Shown piece after piece: positions 40,801 through 49,905 of a stretch of 64,000 nt of DNA. The stretch's first letter is position 1. Every line of letters begins with the position of its first letter. A model generated the notes under the pieces. The model saw only the letters and a program-made list of their open reading frames with translations, was not told the origin of the DNA and ran no database searches. The DNA lies in the NCBI RefSeq assembly GCF_000234665.1, contig NC_018334.1:1116001-1180000 (forward strand). The letters are read 5' to 3'. Source of the stretch: Leishmania mexicana MHOM/GT/2001/U1103 (taxonomy: Eukaryota > Euglenozoa > Kinetoplastea > Trypanosomatida > Trypanosomatidae). The translations under genes were made by a program, and so were the position numbers.

Positions 40801-41562
40801 GGTGGCCGTCGTACTTCTTGCACGTCCTCTGGACACTTGACGTGCAGATAAGTTGCTGTCCTGTGGGCGAGCAGACGTGGCAGCAAGGTCGGAGCTGAGA
40901 GGATAGCAGGAGTTCGATGACAGCGCAGACGGCGCCCTTGACAAATCCCCGCTGGCGAGACTCATGAACGGAGCATGCGGGGTGGAGTGGGACGAGTAGG
41001 CTGCCGCGTCCTGGTCTACACGATTGAGATGCAGACTCGAGCGCAGTTCCGCCGATAGTGGCAGCTGTGCGGCCAGGGGCGAAATTTCCGCCAGCGCAAC
41101 GGTGTAGTGCTGCTTTAGGTGTCGGTGAGCACAGCTGGCCAACGACGTCGCTGGCGCTTCTGCATGCTCGTGCTTCTTGAGTGGTGTGACGGATCTGTGG
41201 TTCTGGTGCAGTGCGCTCCTACTGGGCGGGAGCGCAAATGGGAGGCACCGGCTCTGCTTCGAGGAGCGTTGCGATGACGCGAAGGATGAGTGTTTCGCGC
41301 TGGCGTCACCAGCCCGAGTCGCTGGCGCAGATGCAGGATGCTCCGGCAACGTCGCTTCACGGGGTTGGTACGTGAGGTGTAGATACACCTGGTCACGTTT
41401 GAGTTTGAGTCGAGCGCCGAGCTCAACAGGCTCGCTTCGGTTGTCATCGCCGGTGCCGCTGAGGTCAGAGGTCGGCGTGCTCATAACGTGTAGCCAAAAG
41501 AGGACGGGGTACGAGTGTGGTGCGCGCGGCGGCCTCGCATCCGCCGCGGAGGTCGCCTCCAT
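37888..41562 (-). CDS. large protein with split PH-like segments, unknown function
   Basis: 1,224 residues from the ATG at 41562. An in-frame ATG at 41484 would give 1,198 and starts at the more usual MSTPTSDLSGTG. Most of the chain is Ser/Pro/His-rich and probably disordered. Two regions look folded. First, a strand-like LKLKRDQVYLHLTY (about 48-62), a strand pair EYEELLGVTFFGVAE (about 370) and ELPFQLHHAQTFCLRFQNEA followed by a helix ending YIEMQTYVKQM (about 490-530) together resemble the strands and final helix of a PH fold cut by a long insertion. Second, DVFLCLSESHLMFMNSFGHV with WYHFSFDEIVLITHSA (about 834-870), PTFVLTFTLL (about 880) and a helix KALLGIFEMVCPRPVERCTF (about 970) look like another. 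PH folds bind lipids or proteins at membranes. The assignment is by pattern only. Confidence 0.75.
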   Translation of the reverse strand: MEATSAADARPPRAPHSYPVLFWLHVMSTPTSDLSGTGDDNRSEPVELGARLKLKRDQVYLHLTYQPREATLPEHPASAPATRAGDASAKHSSFASSQRSSKQSRCLPFALPPSRSALHQNHRSVTPLKKHEHAEAPATSLASCAHRHLKQHYTVALAEISPLAAQLPLSAELRSSLHLNRVDQDAAAYSSHSTPHAPFMSLASGDLSRAPSALSSNSCYPLSSDLAATSARPQDSNLSARQVSRGRARSTTATYGQYLDVAEPLRSNTGTSPPPLLTASSKGKGCWQSSSCSGDGDATGAQQSPSKCTSHVPRGRVSRLLTPLIDKAPAPQALPITHLSSASFGSSTPPQTRAASVRLSTVNGILEYEELLGVTFFGVAETAGVGNCSSSDDEGHGLVDKARRVGRRKLSDTLLNSIVPPKKNVRRMQSARALSPHSEVLSHNHRGAATPLHPPHGHTPTPWKSNHATRSPVLAPTAHVCPPNVLELPFQLHHAQTFCLRFQNEADMREFLSCYIEMQTYVKQMHEKSAAAKRLAEAGGRDSGDGQLATSQLAEDDKEHSVSSQYEVYLRESTTNSLDSPSTATYNEHSHHSKALGPRGSPPCTKIISDDLLRHGQPAVSEEIDGGHHDNSKPYTEFSALSTPVRTTVRSCGWQDYLRHKVDPRYGISYATVPLFLWHAFLRLASSVLYTCQRGFLIVERLPTPSSPNHGEYGSRNAFCAGLDASTEASKQRQNHLVGRPLSPIGAAQEVAPSTMQPRQRQDLPSPEGVAQRHPAPLVPVAAQKLLPSASTIRPSCDDVKLVLPSVASAPCQRTDAHVTTLKDVFLCLSESHLMFMNSFGHVWYHFSFDEIVLITHSAATDSFPTHPFLRFRLKPSECLDTPTFVLTFTLLPDVPRHLRRARASASQPEPEAEPATQRGSARSTSSASVRVYRAAPWGSALAPGESVAVTDNCVSLVEAEEKERLLCRHKALLGIFEMVCPRPVERCTFTELMGGENSKAYRARLRQLLSRASTGVSGFPLVEKSSVVYAGASSRMGQQHSTTPILCVKLTAEDISIAESDRQRSEGAHPPPNQPPLASSRSQSARQVPDSRWRRSPPHRAPDGSRTSAFAGPTLRWGRDDPGVVLRDGGHDMDFSFDRATRTMPLLACKETVSQGYGASSQACQPHGLYPIHCDSGSAKAKQKNEDGGTKGSSHVGAEDMYMPIAPKKRHSSIVRCVSMNKL

Positions 41563-44500
41563 TCGGTAGAAAAAGGAGAAGTAGATGCGGCGAAACACAG
41601 AGGGAGAAAGTCGGCTAGTTTTCTGTAGCGTAGGCAGCACTCGTAGGTTGTGCCTCCGTTGATCTGCTGACCCTACCGCAACAGGAAGATGGAGACAAGC
41701 CAGGCAAGAAGGGGAGCAGGGCAGGGGCAGGGCGAGGCGGGGAGGGGGGGGCGGGGATCACTCAGGAAAGTGCCAGCGGCAAGGACTCAATGGAAGAGAG
41801 GCGGAGCGAAAGAAGCAAGATCGAGGCACAGATGTCACCACACGAGGACGACGAAATAGCGGCAACAAGAAAGACGTGATAGCAGCGTGAGGAGTGCAGG
41901 AGGATGTGCAGCAGAAGGGGAGGCCATCAAGAGACGTAGATGTGGCCCTCGTAGGCACCTTCCACACGCCAGCACAACCGCGAGCAGTAGAGCGATACAC
42001 AAAGCGGACGCGATGGTACTGCGAGCGACAATCCCCCAGAATCGATGATAAAGAAAAGCAAGAAGGGAAGGAAGAGAGACGTGTAATTGAATGCGAGGGG
42101 GTGGCGCTTGAGCATACCAGGAGAGGATGTTCATGTGCAACCCATGCACGGAGAGCAGAGACAACGATGGCTCCTTAGCGCCATACCAAGCAGGAAATGG
42201 GGCACCCCCTGGCACACAAAGCGAAAAATGGGCTCGACCCAATTTTTCAGCACAGAACGTCCAAAAGGTAGCTGCTTGGTCGCGTTATCTGTGAAGAGTG
42301 GCACTGGGAAAAGAAGAGGTGTCTGCCAGTAGAGGCAGGAGTGCGCACAGGCCTCTGCGTACGCTGTTCGACGCGCACACGCTTCGGAGACAATGCGACG
42401 AGAGAGAGGAAAGGGTGTGAAGCATTCGCGACGGAGTTGGATGGAAAGCGTAAAGAAAACAACATGGAAAAGATGCGACGGAAGAGCGGCTACGCGAGAG
42501 AGTCATCGTTGCCTCGTTCGGAGAGGGGGGGTGCCGGCCATCACCTTCATGCGCATCACCAACGCCGGTGAGCGCAGATTGCTTTCTGCTTCAGCAACAA
42601 GAACAGCAGAAAAGGGACCGTCGGCGCCGGGGGGGAGGGGGAGCGGAGAGATGCGAAGGCAGCAACAGCAGTTGCGCCGATGCACACTGACGTCGCACCC
42701 ACACGGGGGAGAGACACCGTCACCGGTGTGGCGCGGAGCACAAAAGAGTGCACGGCGACGTCGCGCTGCGGATGCAGACACGACGCGGCATTGCTTCCCG
42801 TGATGACGACGATGCTGCACATACACGCGTTGGCGTGAACGAATGTTTTCTTCTCTCACCTTATATATATGCATGTATATATGTATACATACAGAGCTGG
42901 GGGAGCTTACGGCTCCCCTTTCCTCGACTCCTTTCCCGTTTTGCCAGAGCTAGGTGGACCCTTCCTCCACACACACACACGCAGAGGGAGAGAGACACAA
43001 CTCAACGCGCGGCCAGCACAACGCAGGCAGAAGAATATGACAGAGCACACAGGCAGAGGAGGCGCGAGGGAGGAGAGGCCCTTTAAGCCGCACATACGCG
43101 CACACGTGCCTCTTTGCAACGGCGCAAAGAAAGGAGAAAATAAAAGCGGCGAGCAGCCACAGAGGGGAGATTCAAGTCCGTCGGCTTGCACGTGCAGATG
43201 TACGCTCAAACAGTTAGAGGGAACAATGCAGCGACTGCTGACGGCAGCACCATCCCTGCTCACGGCGCAGCCGTTCTCTCACTATCCACCCCTTCCACGC
43301 GCGCGGAAATACCAAAATCGAATTATGCTCAAAAAGCGTATAGCCTGCCCTTGTCCGAGGCTTGGCACACAGTCGCTCCTGAACACTCAAACATGCACGC
43401 ACATTTTACGCCGTCGACCGTGGCGGCCTTTAAGATGCGCACAAAACTTTAACGGGCAGCGACGACAGCACAAGTCGCCAAAGGCGCACGCCAAGAGAGA
43501 GAGATACATGCACGCGCACGTTCAGCACCACACCGGCAGCAGCAGGCTGTACCTTTCTTCTGCCCTGCTCCTTTGAATGAGTGCGTACCTTTACGTAGCC
43601 GTCTGCCATTCGAAAGAAGGGAAGCACTCCCCGCCGTTTGCGCGGTGAGCCGATACACCCAGGACAAGGGGAGGGAGGCGCGGGAAGCGCGCATGCACCA
43701 CACACAAGGAGAGCAACAGCCCCGAAAGGACGAAGCCAAGCTAACTGGTAACAGAAGAGGGACGGGTGATGTGGCGGTGGGATCGGCATGGCGGTATGCG
43801 CGCTGGAAAAGTTCACAGAGAGAGAGAGGGCGCGATGAAGGGAATAGGTCGGTGGGGGTCAACCACATGCGTAAACAGAGGAGAAGGAAAGCAATCAAAA
43901 AAACAAAGAAAAACGTGGGAGGCAGTGGGAGGGAGCGCATGAATGGAAAAAAAGAAAAAAAAACATCGAAAGACGTCAAGACATCAAGAGACCAGTCACG
44001 AAACGGGAAAACACAAAAAAAACGAGAAGAAAAGGGAGAGGGAGTAGGGAAGGGGTGGGGGGGGGGAGGGGGACATCCTCACTGGAGAGAAGAGAAGTAG
44101 CGACAACCACAGCCAACTAAACAAGGGAGGCGAGGGCGAGGGGGGGGGGAGGCACACAACAGCTAGAGAAAAAAAAACATGTACCTGCAGATATTTATAA
44201 CCGTTAACGGCGACACCACCGAAGGTGGAAGAGTAGTAGAAGTGGGGAGGGAGGGGGGAGGGGAGGGGAAGGGCGTGGCAAGCGATAGAGAAGAGACATA
44301 GCAAGAAAGGGAGGACATGGTCTCTTTTCCCTGTATGCGCCGCCAACGTGTACGTTCTCCCACTCTCTGCTCTCAGCGCGTGGATCTGCTCGCTTTCCTC
44401 GCTTAAATGGAAGTATCCATGCGAGCAACAATCAGAGAAGGAGAGAGAGAGCGGGCGGGTAGTAGTAGTGGTGGTGTGGGGTGGCGGGGAAGTGAGAGAG

Positions 44501-47010
44501 GGCTCGGAACGACGAGAGGAGGAGGGGACGAAACAATGAACACAGAACACACGCACACACACACACAGACGAAAAACAAAGAAAAAACGAACACATTAAA
44601 AAAAGAAAGACAAGCGTTTTTTTGCGTTGGTACAGGTACTCCAACATTGGCCAGGTGACCGTGTGTGTTCGTGGCCACGTACTACGTTGCTTCCCGACTT
44701 GTGCGGACTGGTGTGCAGGCTCCCTTCAGAGCCATCGCATGCGAAGGCCTCCAACGCGAGAGATTCGCGCCTCGTTTTTACTGTGTGTCTTGCCGCCTTT
44801 TTCGTTGTGCACGGCCTGCCGTTGAGGACAGTGGGAAAGGGGACGAGAACGTCGTCGAGAAGCAAAGTCCACGCACGGCGGCAACAAGCCCAAACCGAAA
44901 ACAAAAGAGGACGTAATTGAAGTTCTCTTCCCCTTTCGAAGGAGAACAACGTCCAACCCGAAGAATGGAAGGCACAGACACACGCGCAGACACGGACACG
45001 TCGCCTCGATGTGCCCTCATGAGGAAGGGGGCTGTATCGGCGAGCTTCACAGCACAAGGGGGCGATACAAGAACATCGGTGGCCGAACATCACACTTTTT
45101 CCTTTAAAGCTTTCTGCTCGCTGTTTCTGTTTCCTTTTGAGTCTGGCTTTACGAGTTTATTTGCGTTCGAGAAGAAGGTTATCTGGGTGATCGCGTGCAT
45201 GGGATGGAGAACAAGCCTGCGCGCCTAAGCTGTGGCTCACATCAGAGACACTACACCGTTACCAGCTGTCCCTTTACGTTCTGGCTTCATCGCGTAGATG
45301 GCAGGAGCCACACAGCTGCTGCAGGCTTGTTGGTATCGTCGTCACTTGCACCCGATTCTCTTGTTCATGAGGCCAGACGCCGCGATCCCATTATGCACTC
45401 CTTTTCTTTCGGTCGCTGTGAGGTGCAACCCATTTTCACCCAACGGCTTCTTTCGTTTGGGGGTATCCGCTGAGGCCCCCTCACATCAACAACGAAGCCA
45501 ATCCTTTCCGTTTTTCTTGTAAATTTTGGTCACATGGATGAGCTTGCAGCATTCAACTCGGTTCCAGCATCATGTTGAGGGTCTGTGCGCTTCCCCACAC
45601 CGCACCAGCGGAGATTTATCGCGCTTATTTTCGTTTTTTTTTTCGCGAATGGTTGCCAAGAGGTGTCCCACATGCATGCACACCCAAGTGCCCGCCCCCC
45701 ACGCACACACAGATCGAGGGAGAGACAGAAGGAGCAGGAAAACGAAAACAGACAAAAACGTCGACACCAACGTAATTGAGGCATACTGCTGCACCCCCTG
45801 CAGTGCAGAGCGCATGTGCAAAGTCGCCGCCGTTATGCCGTCGTTGTGAGCCCGCCACCCCCCCCACCGCCAAACAACGTCTAAAGGAGAAACGGAGGGC
45901 GATAGTGGACACACTGATGTTGAGTGGGTAATGCGTAACCCATTTTCTTTTTTTTGCGTTCACAACAGAAACGGCTGTGAAAAATTGAGGAAATACACGG
46001 CACATCCTCCAAAACATGAAGGAAGTGCCTCTTGACGGAGCGCGTTCGTGACGCAACCACGCAGCTGCCCCACCCCTCCCCTCGTGTGCAACAATGTTCC
46101 CGCGTCTGTCTAAGGTAGGAAAACACAGCGAATAAGAGAAGAAGGCCGAAAAAAAAAGAAAAGCAATCATGACAGAGAAAGACACGTGAACGAACAACCA
46201 AAGGTGAAGAAGGGAGTGCCACGGAAAGCGGCTGCCGCCAGAGCGCAGAAGTCCAGACCAAGGATGGAGAAGGGAGGAAACAACAACAAAAAACAAAACG
46301 TACAGCGAGGAGAAACCAAAAAAAAGTCATCGCCGCTCGCTCTGCCCCTGCCCATCCCCCTCAATCACTCGGATGCACGCAACACGGCACGGACAGTCAT
46401 ACTCTCTGCAAGCGGAACGACACTGGTGCTTTTCCACCGTGATGTGTGCAGTGGCGTCATGCAGTGATGGAAATCCAGGTACGGCTGGCTGCAAGAAAGC
46501 ATCCGTGGTGTCGGCGAAGAGCAGGGAGAGGCCCAGGTCCACATCCGTGATGACTCTCTTCACATGCCTTACACAGTGCTCGCTTCGTGTGTACGCACAC
46601 ACGACGCGGATGAACAGAGAAAAGAAAACGAAGACGCAACGTAGAAGGCGGTGCGCGCAAGAGGACTGGGAGGTGCCGGACAGGAGGGAGAGAGGGAGCC
46701 GTGACGGAGCAAAGTGCTTCAACAGTCCGGACAGCAGACACAAAAAGCCGCGCACGCAGAGAAAAGAAGGGCGAAACGAAAATAAAGCCAGCAACAAAAA
46801 ACGGAGGAAGAGGAAGGGTGGAGCGACGTGGGAGGGGAGGGGAGGGGGCAATGAAAAACAGCAATCACTTGCAGACAGATCACAACGAAAGGTGCGACAT
46901 GGAGAGCGCTTCTATCCTGGGCAACACGCACGAGAGAGAGAGTGAGTGAGTACACAAAAGGAATGCTCTAGGGGGGGGGGCAAAACAAAAACAAAATACA
47001 AGCACGTACT

Positions 47011-47103
47011 TTGCAGAGCAGACGCGTTGCAGGGGGAAGGGGGAGAGCCGTATCGCCTCAACTCGTACGTGTTCACGCGACGCAGGACGTTGTGGTTGTC
47101 CAT
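47011..47103 (-). CDS. possible short coding exon or micro-ORF after a strong acceptor
   Basis: From the ATG at 47103 the minus strand encodes MDNHNVLRRVNTYELRRYGS and a further 11 codons of ordinary composition. The frame then runs on (to a stop near 46912) into T-rich, low-complexity sequence. At the change-over lies GTACGTGC, which could be read as a 5' splice site. Upstream is a clear T-rich tract ending CATTTCAG at 47119-47120. Downstream, at 46327-46590, a frame without ATG reads VITDVDLGLSLLFADTTDAF and ends at a stop. Joining GT at about 47010 to the AG before TCATCACG would keep the frame and give about 106 residues. Very few trypanosomatid genes have internal introns, so this is a speculative model. 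A simple upstream ORF is as likely. Confidence 0.25.
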
Positions 47104-47118
47104 CTTTCTACTGGATGT

Positions 47119-47170
47119 CTGAAATGGGATGTAGAGCGAGTTAAACAAACTAAAAAAAAACAAAAGGCAG
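47119..47170 (-). promoter_or_regulatory. predicted trans-splice acceptor
   Basis: Minus strand reads a T9 run, then GTTTGTTTAACTCGCTC and CATCCCATTTCAG, with AG at 47119-47120. It is one of the cleanest tract-plus-AG sites in the window and lies far from any accepted gene start. Confidence 0.5.
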
Positions 47171-48391
47171 GCGGGACGGCCACTCACGCAGTGGGGGAGT
47201 GGAGGAGAGGAGAAGAGGGGGGAGGCGGATACGAGCGGTACCAAAAAGACATCGCTGGGTATAGAAATGCGATAGCAGAGGCGTAAAGCGGGGAGGAGGA
47301 GGGGTGAAGGAGGAGGGGCAGGCGACAGCGACTCGTTCATGTGTATGGAAGGGAGTTCGCCGCATTGCCGTCGATGGAAAACAACGGTATCCAAGAGAGA
47401 GGAAGAGAGAGGAACGTTAGCGCGCGAGACGGAGAGGAAGGGAAGGCAACGACACATGGGAAGAGACACACGAGAAGGCATCGCGCTGTAAAAGGACACC
47501 AAACCGAAGTTGTTGAAGGGGGGGGGGACTGATGAGCGTATAACGGAGCCGGAAAACAAGCGAGCACAGAAGACAAAAGGAGAAACCCACAAAGGGCCGA
47601 TTAAAGTACCTGGGTGCTTGTGGAAGTCTGCACGGTGGGCGGCGCAGGGCACGACGCAGCACGCGCACCATGCGCTGAGGGAGAGGAAAAAAAAAACGTA
47701 TCAGGACTACAAGAGATCGAAGCTAGTACTACATACGGAAGCTAGAAAAAGTGAAAGGCGGTGCGAGAGCAACGAGACAACGACAAGTCACAGAATGAAC
47801 GATGGAGTGCTGCTGAGAGGTGCGAGAAGGCAGTGGGCAACGGAGTGACGGTGATGGGTGTTTCATGAAGGTGCGCACAGATGAGGCATGCAAAGAAGCA
47901 CTACTCAACAGTACAATACACCACACCGGAGAGAAAAAGGATACTTTGGCGTTTCGCTGCCTCCCTCTCCTCCCACGCAGTGGGGCACGGATGTCCTCGC
48001 TCATCGTGTCCACATGTCTGTCGCTAAGCAAACCCGTCGCTCATGCATAACAGTATCAAAGCACGGACGCCCGCAGACGTGTCAGGTAAGACAAAGGAAT
48101 ACTACTACATATGCGTCACCCGGAAAACACTCCTTACTTTCATCATCAGAGAGAGAGAGAGACAACACCCCTAAACAAAGGACAATCCGTCGCGCATCCC
48201 AAGAGAACAACAAGAAAACACTCTGCAGAGTCCAATTAGCGCGCAGAGCATGCGCGGTGCAGTCCGAGACGTGTGGCGCACGAGGCCGGAAGGCACGCGC
48301 AGAAGATTCAAAACAAAAGAAGAAAGTGGAAGGGGGGTCTGCCACCTACCGATTAACCTACGAAATCGAGTAACATCACAGAGGATGATGA

Positions 48392-48428
48392 GCATATATA
48401 CGTATATATATATATATGAATATATGCT
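48392..48428. repeat. (TA)n palindromic tract
   Basis: gcatatatacg and tatatatatatatatgaatatatgc form an imperfect inverted repeat in a non-coding spacer. A second run at 48817-48832 lies about 400 bases away. Confidence 0.7.
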
Positions 48429-49293
48429 TAACAAACGACATGTTGAGCGACAAAGTGCACCGACGTGAGCTGCGGAAAGAAATAGAAGGAGAGAGACTTG
48501 GCATGATGGTCTCCGACGTCCTTGACTGCGTGCGGAGTAACATGGAAGCAATGCGGGAGGAGGAGGAGAAGAGGAGGAGGGGGAGGAGAGAAGAGGATCG
48601 CACTTATGTGTGTGGGGGGGGGTGGGTGGGGGGCGGTTTCAGTGGCTAAAGCACCAAAAGGAATAGCGGGAAACGAGAACAGCGAAAAAAAAGGGTGGGC
48701 GGAACAAAAGAAAAAGAAAGACGACGACGACGACGTGCCAGGCAGTGACGAAGAAAGGCGAGGAGAGCTGTCGCTTGCTCAGGAAGTTGTGCAAGAGGGG
48801 GCTCTGCACCATTAGCGTATATATATATATATGACTATGCATGGTCTCTCTGATGGCGAAAAAAGGAAGCAAGTTATGGACGCGGAGAGCGCAGAAGCGG
48901 ACCGTTGGCGACCACCTCCCTCTGCAGCATGAAGTTCGTGTGGCAGAGCGTTGGCAAAGGGTAGAACGATGACAGTCTTGGCACTGTAACAGCCACAAGA
49001 GAGAGCGAAACAAGGTCCAAAAACAGCGATGCAGGAGAGGGAACACGCGTAGACAAGGTCCATGAAAGCACTGCGCAAACATACTGAGGCGATATATGGA
49101 AGGACAGGCCCAGCAAGCACAGAGCGCGACCAAGAGGAGAACACAACAAAAAAAGATGTTGCACATTAAAAAAAAGAACAGCTGACATCGCAAGGAAGAC
49201 ACACGCACACGCACACGCACACGTGCGCAAAGGAAAAAGCAAACGACTTAGGCATTGGGCTTTCTTTAGCAGTTTTATCCGTTTTGGTGCGGC

Positions 49294-49905
49294 TTAGGCG
49301 TATAGGTCATCAAAAGCGGCAGCCACCTTCAGCATAGCGTCATCCATTGCGGCGGTGCGATGCACCTTCTTCTGCACCCACCGCTCGAAGACGCACTCCG
49401 CATCTCGCGGCAGAGCCACCGGAGCTGCCTTAGTGCTGCTCGGATGTGGCATGACGCGATCCTCTGCCATGCGAAGCCAGTGGAGCGAGGTGGTGCTGAC
49501 ACTGCAGCCAGCTGGTATGGTGGATGTGCTTGCAGAGATGCCCAGAGTGGACATCTCGCCTAAGCGCATGTGGGAGCTCAACAACGAGTTCGTCTCGCAC
49601 ATGTCGTTGGCAGAGTCCATGCGCTTTGCCCCACCGCTGAAGCTGGGCTGCGTCGGCGGAAGTGGGCGTCCCAGTTGACGCGGCGGTGACGCGTGGCGGA
49701 TAGCATGACGACTACGGTGCGTGTCCGCCAGAGAGTGAAAAGACGTGAGCGGAGCCGAAATGGGCTTCTTCGGAGCGGGCAGCTCCGCGACGTCACCGCT
49801 GCTAGCAGGAGTCACATCACCTGCGTTGGGGGAGCAGAAGAGGAAGTGAACCTCATGCGGCGCGCAGGTCCTCGTCAGCGAGGCCGGTGCGTCACGATCG
49901 CTCAT
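49294..49905 (-). CDS. 203-residue protein, unknown function
   Basis: Start ATG at 49905; the frame is open to 50535, but that part is leader-like and rich in Cys, Val and Phe from pyrimidine tracts. The protein begins MSDRDAPASLTRTCAPHEVH. The first 150 residues are Ser/Pro/Ala-rich, with short blocks HFLFCSPNAGD and MRLGEMSTLGISAS. The last 40 residues differ: CVFERWVQKKVHRTAAMDDA followed by MLKVAAAFDDLYA, an amphipathic helix that could be a docking element. No signal peptide, span or recognised family. GC-rich third positions and direction match the cluster. Upstream, CCACAG about 55 bases before the ATG is a plausible acceptor; another AG lies inside ATGAGC itself, so the exact start could be later. 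Confidence 0.75.
   Translation of the reverse strand: MSDRDAPASLTRTCAPHEVHFLFCSPNAGDVTPASSGDVAELPAPKKPISAPLTSFHSLADTHRSRHAIRHASPPRQLGRPLPPTQPSFSGGAKRMDSANDMCETNSLLSSHMRLGEMSTLGISASTSTIPAGCSVSTTSLHWLRMAEDRVMPHPSSTKAAPVALPRDAECVFERWVQKKVHRTAAMDDAMLKVAAAFDDLYA

Larger units (their letters stand above)
41563..49293. other. 7.7-kb spacer, longest but one in the window
   Basis: No convincing complete gene. Notable contents: (TA)n at about 42860-42890, (CA)n at 42968-42982, purine-rich 43920-44160 with long G-runs, (CA)n at 44550-44566, an AT- and T-rich stretch at 45080-45640, the short frame with acceptor at 47011-47103 and the protein-like stretch at 46327-46590. Further contents are an imperfect palindromic (TA) tract at 48392-48428, a G-run at 48612-48636 and (TA)n at 48817-48832. 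Frames in 45200-45520 are of ordinary composition but resemble nothing I know. Confidence 0.55.

Noticed and set aside
47011..47103. Idea that this is exon 1 of the intron-containing poly(A) polymerase gene
   Set aside because: No downstream frame carries poly(A) polymerase motifs anywhere in the window.
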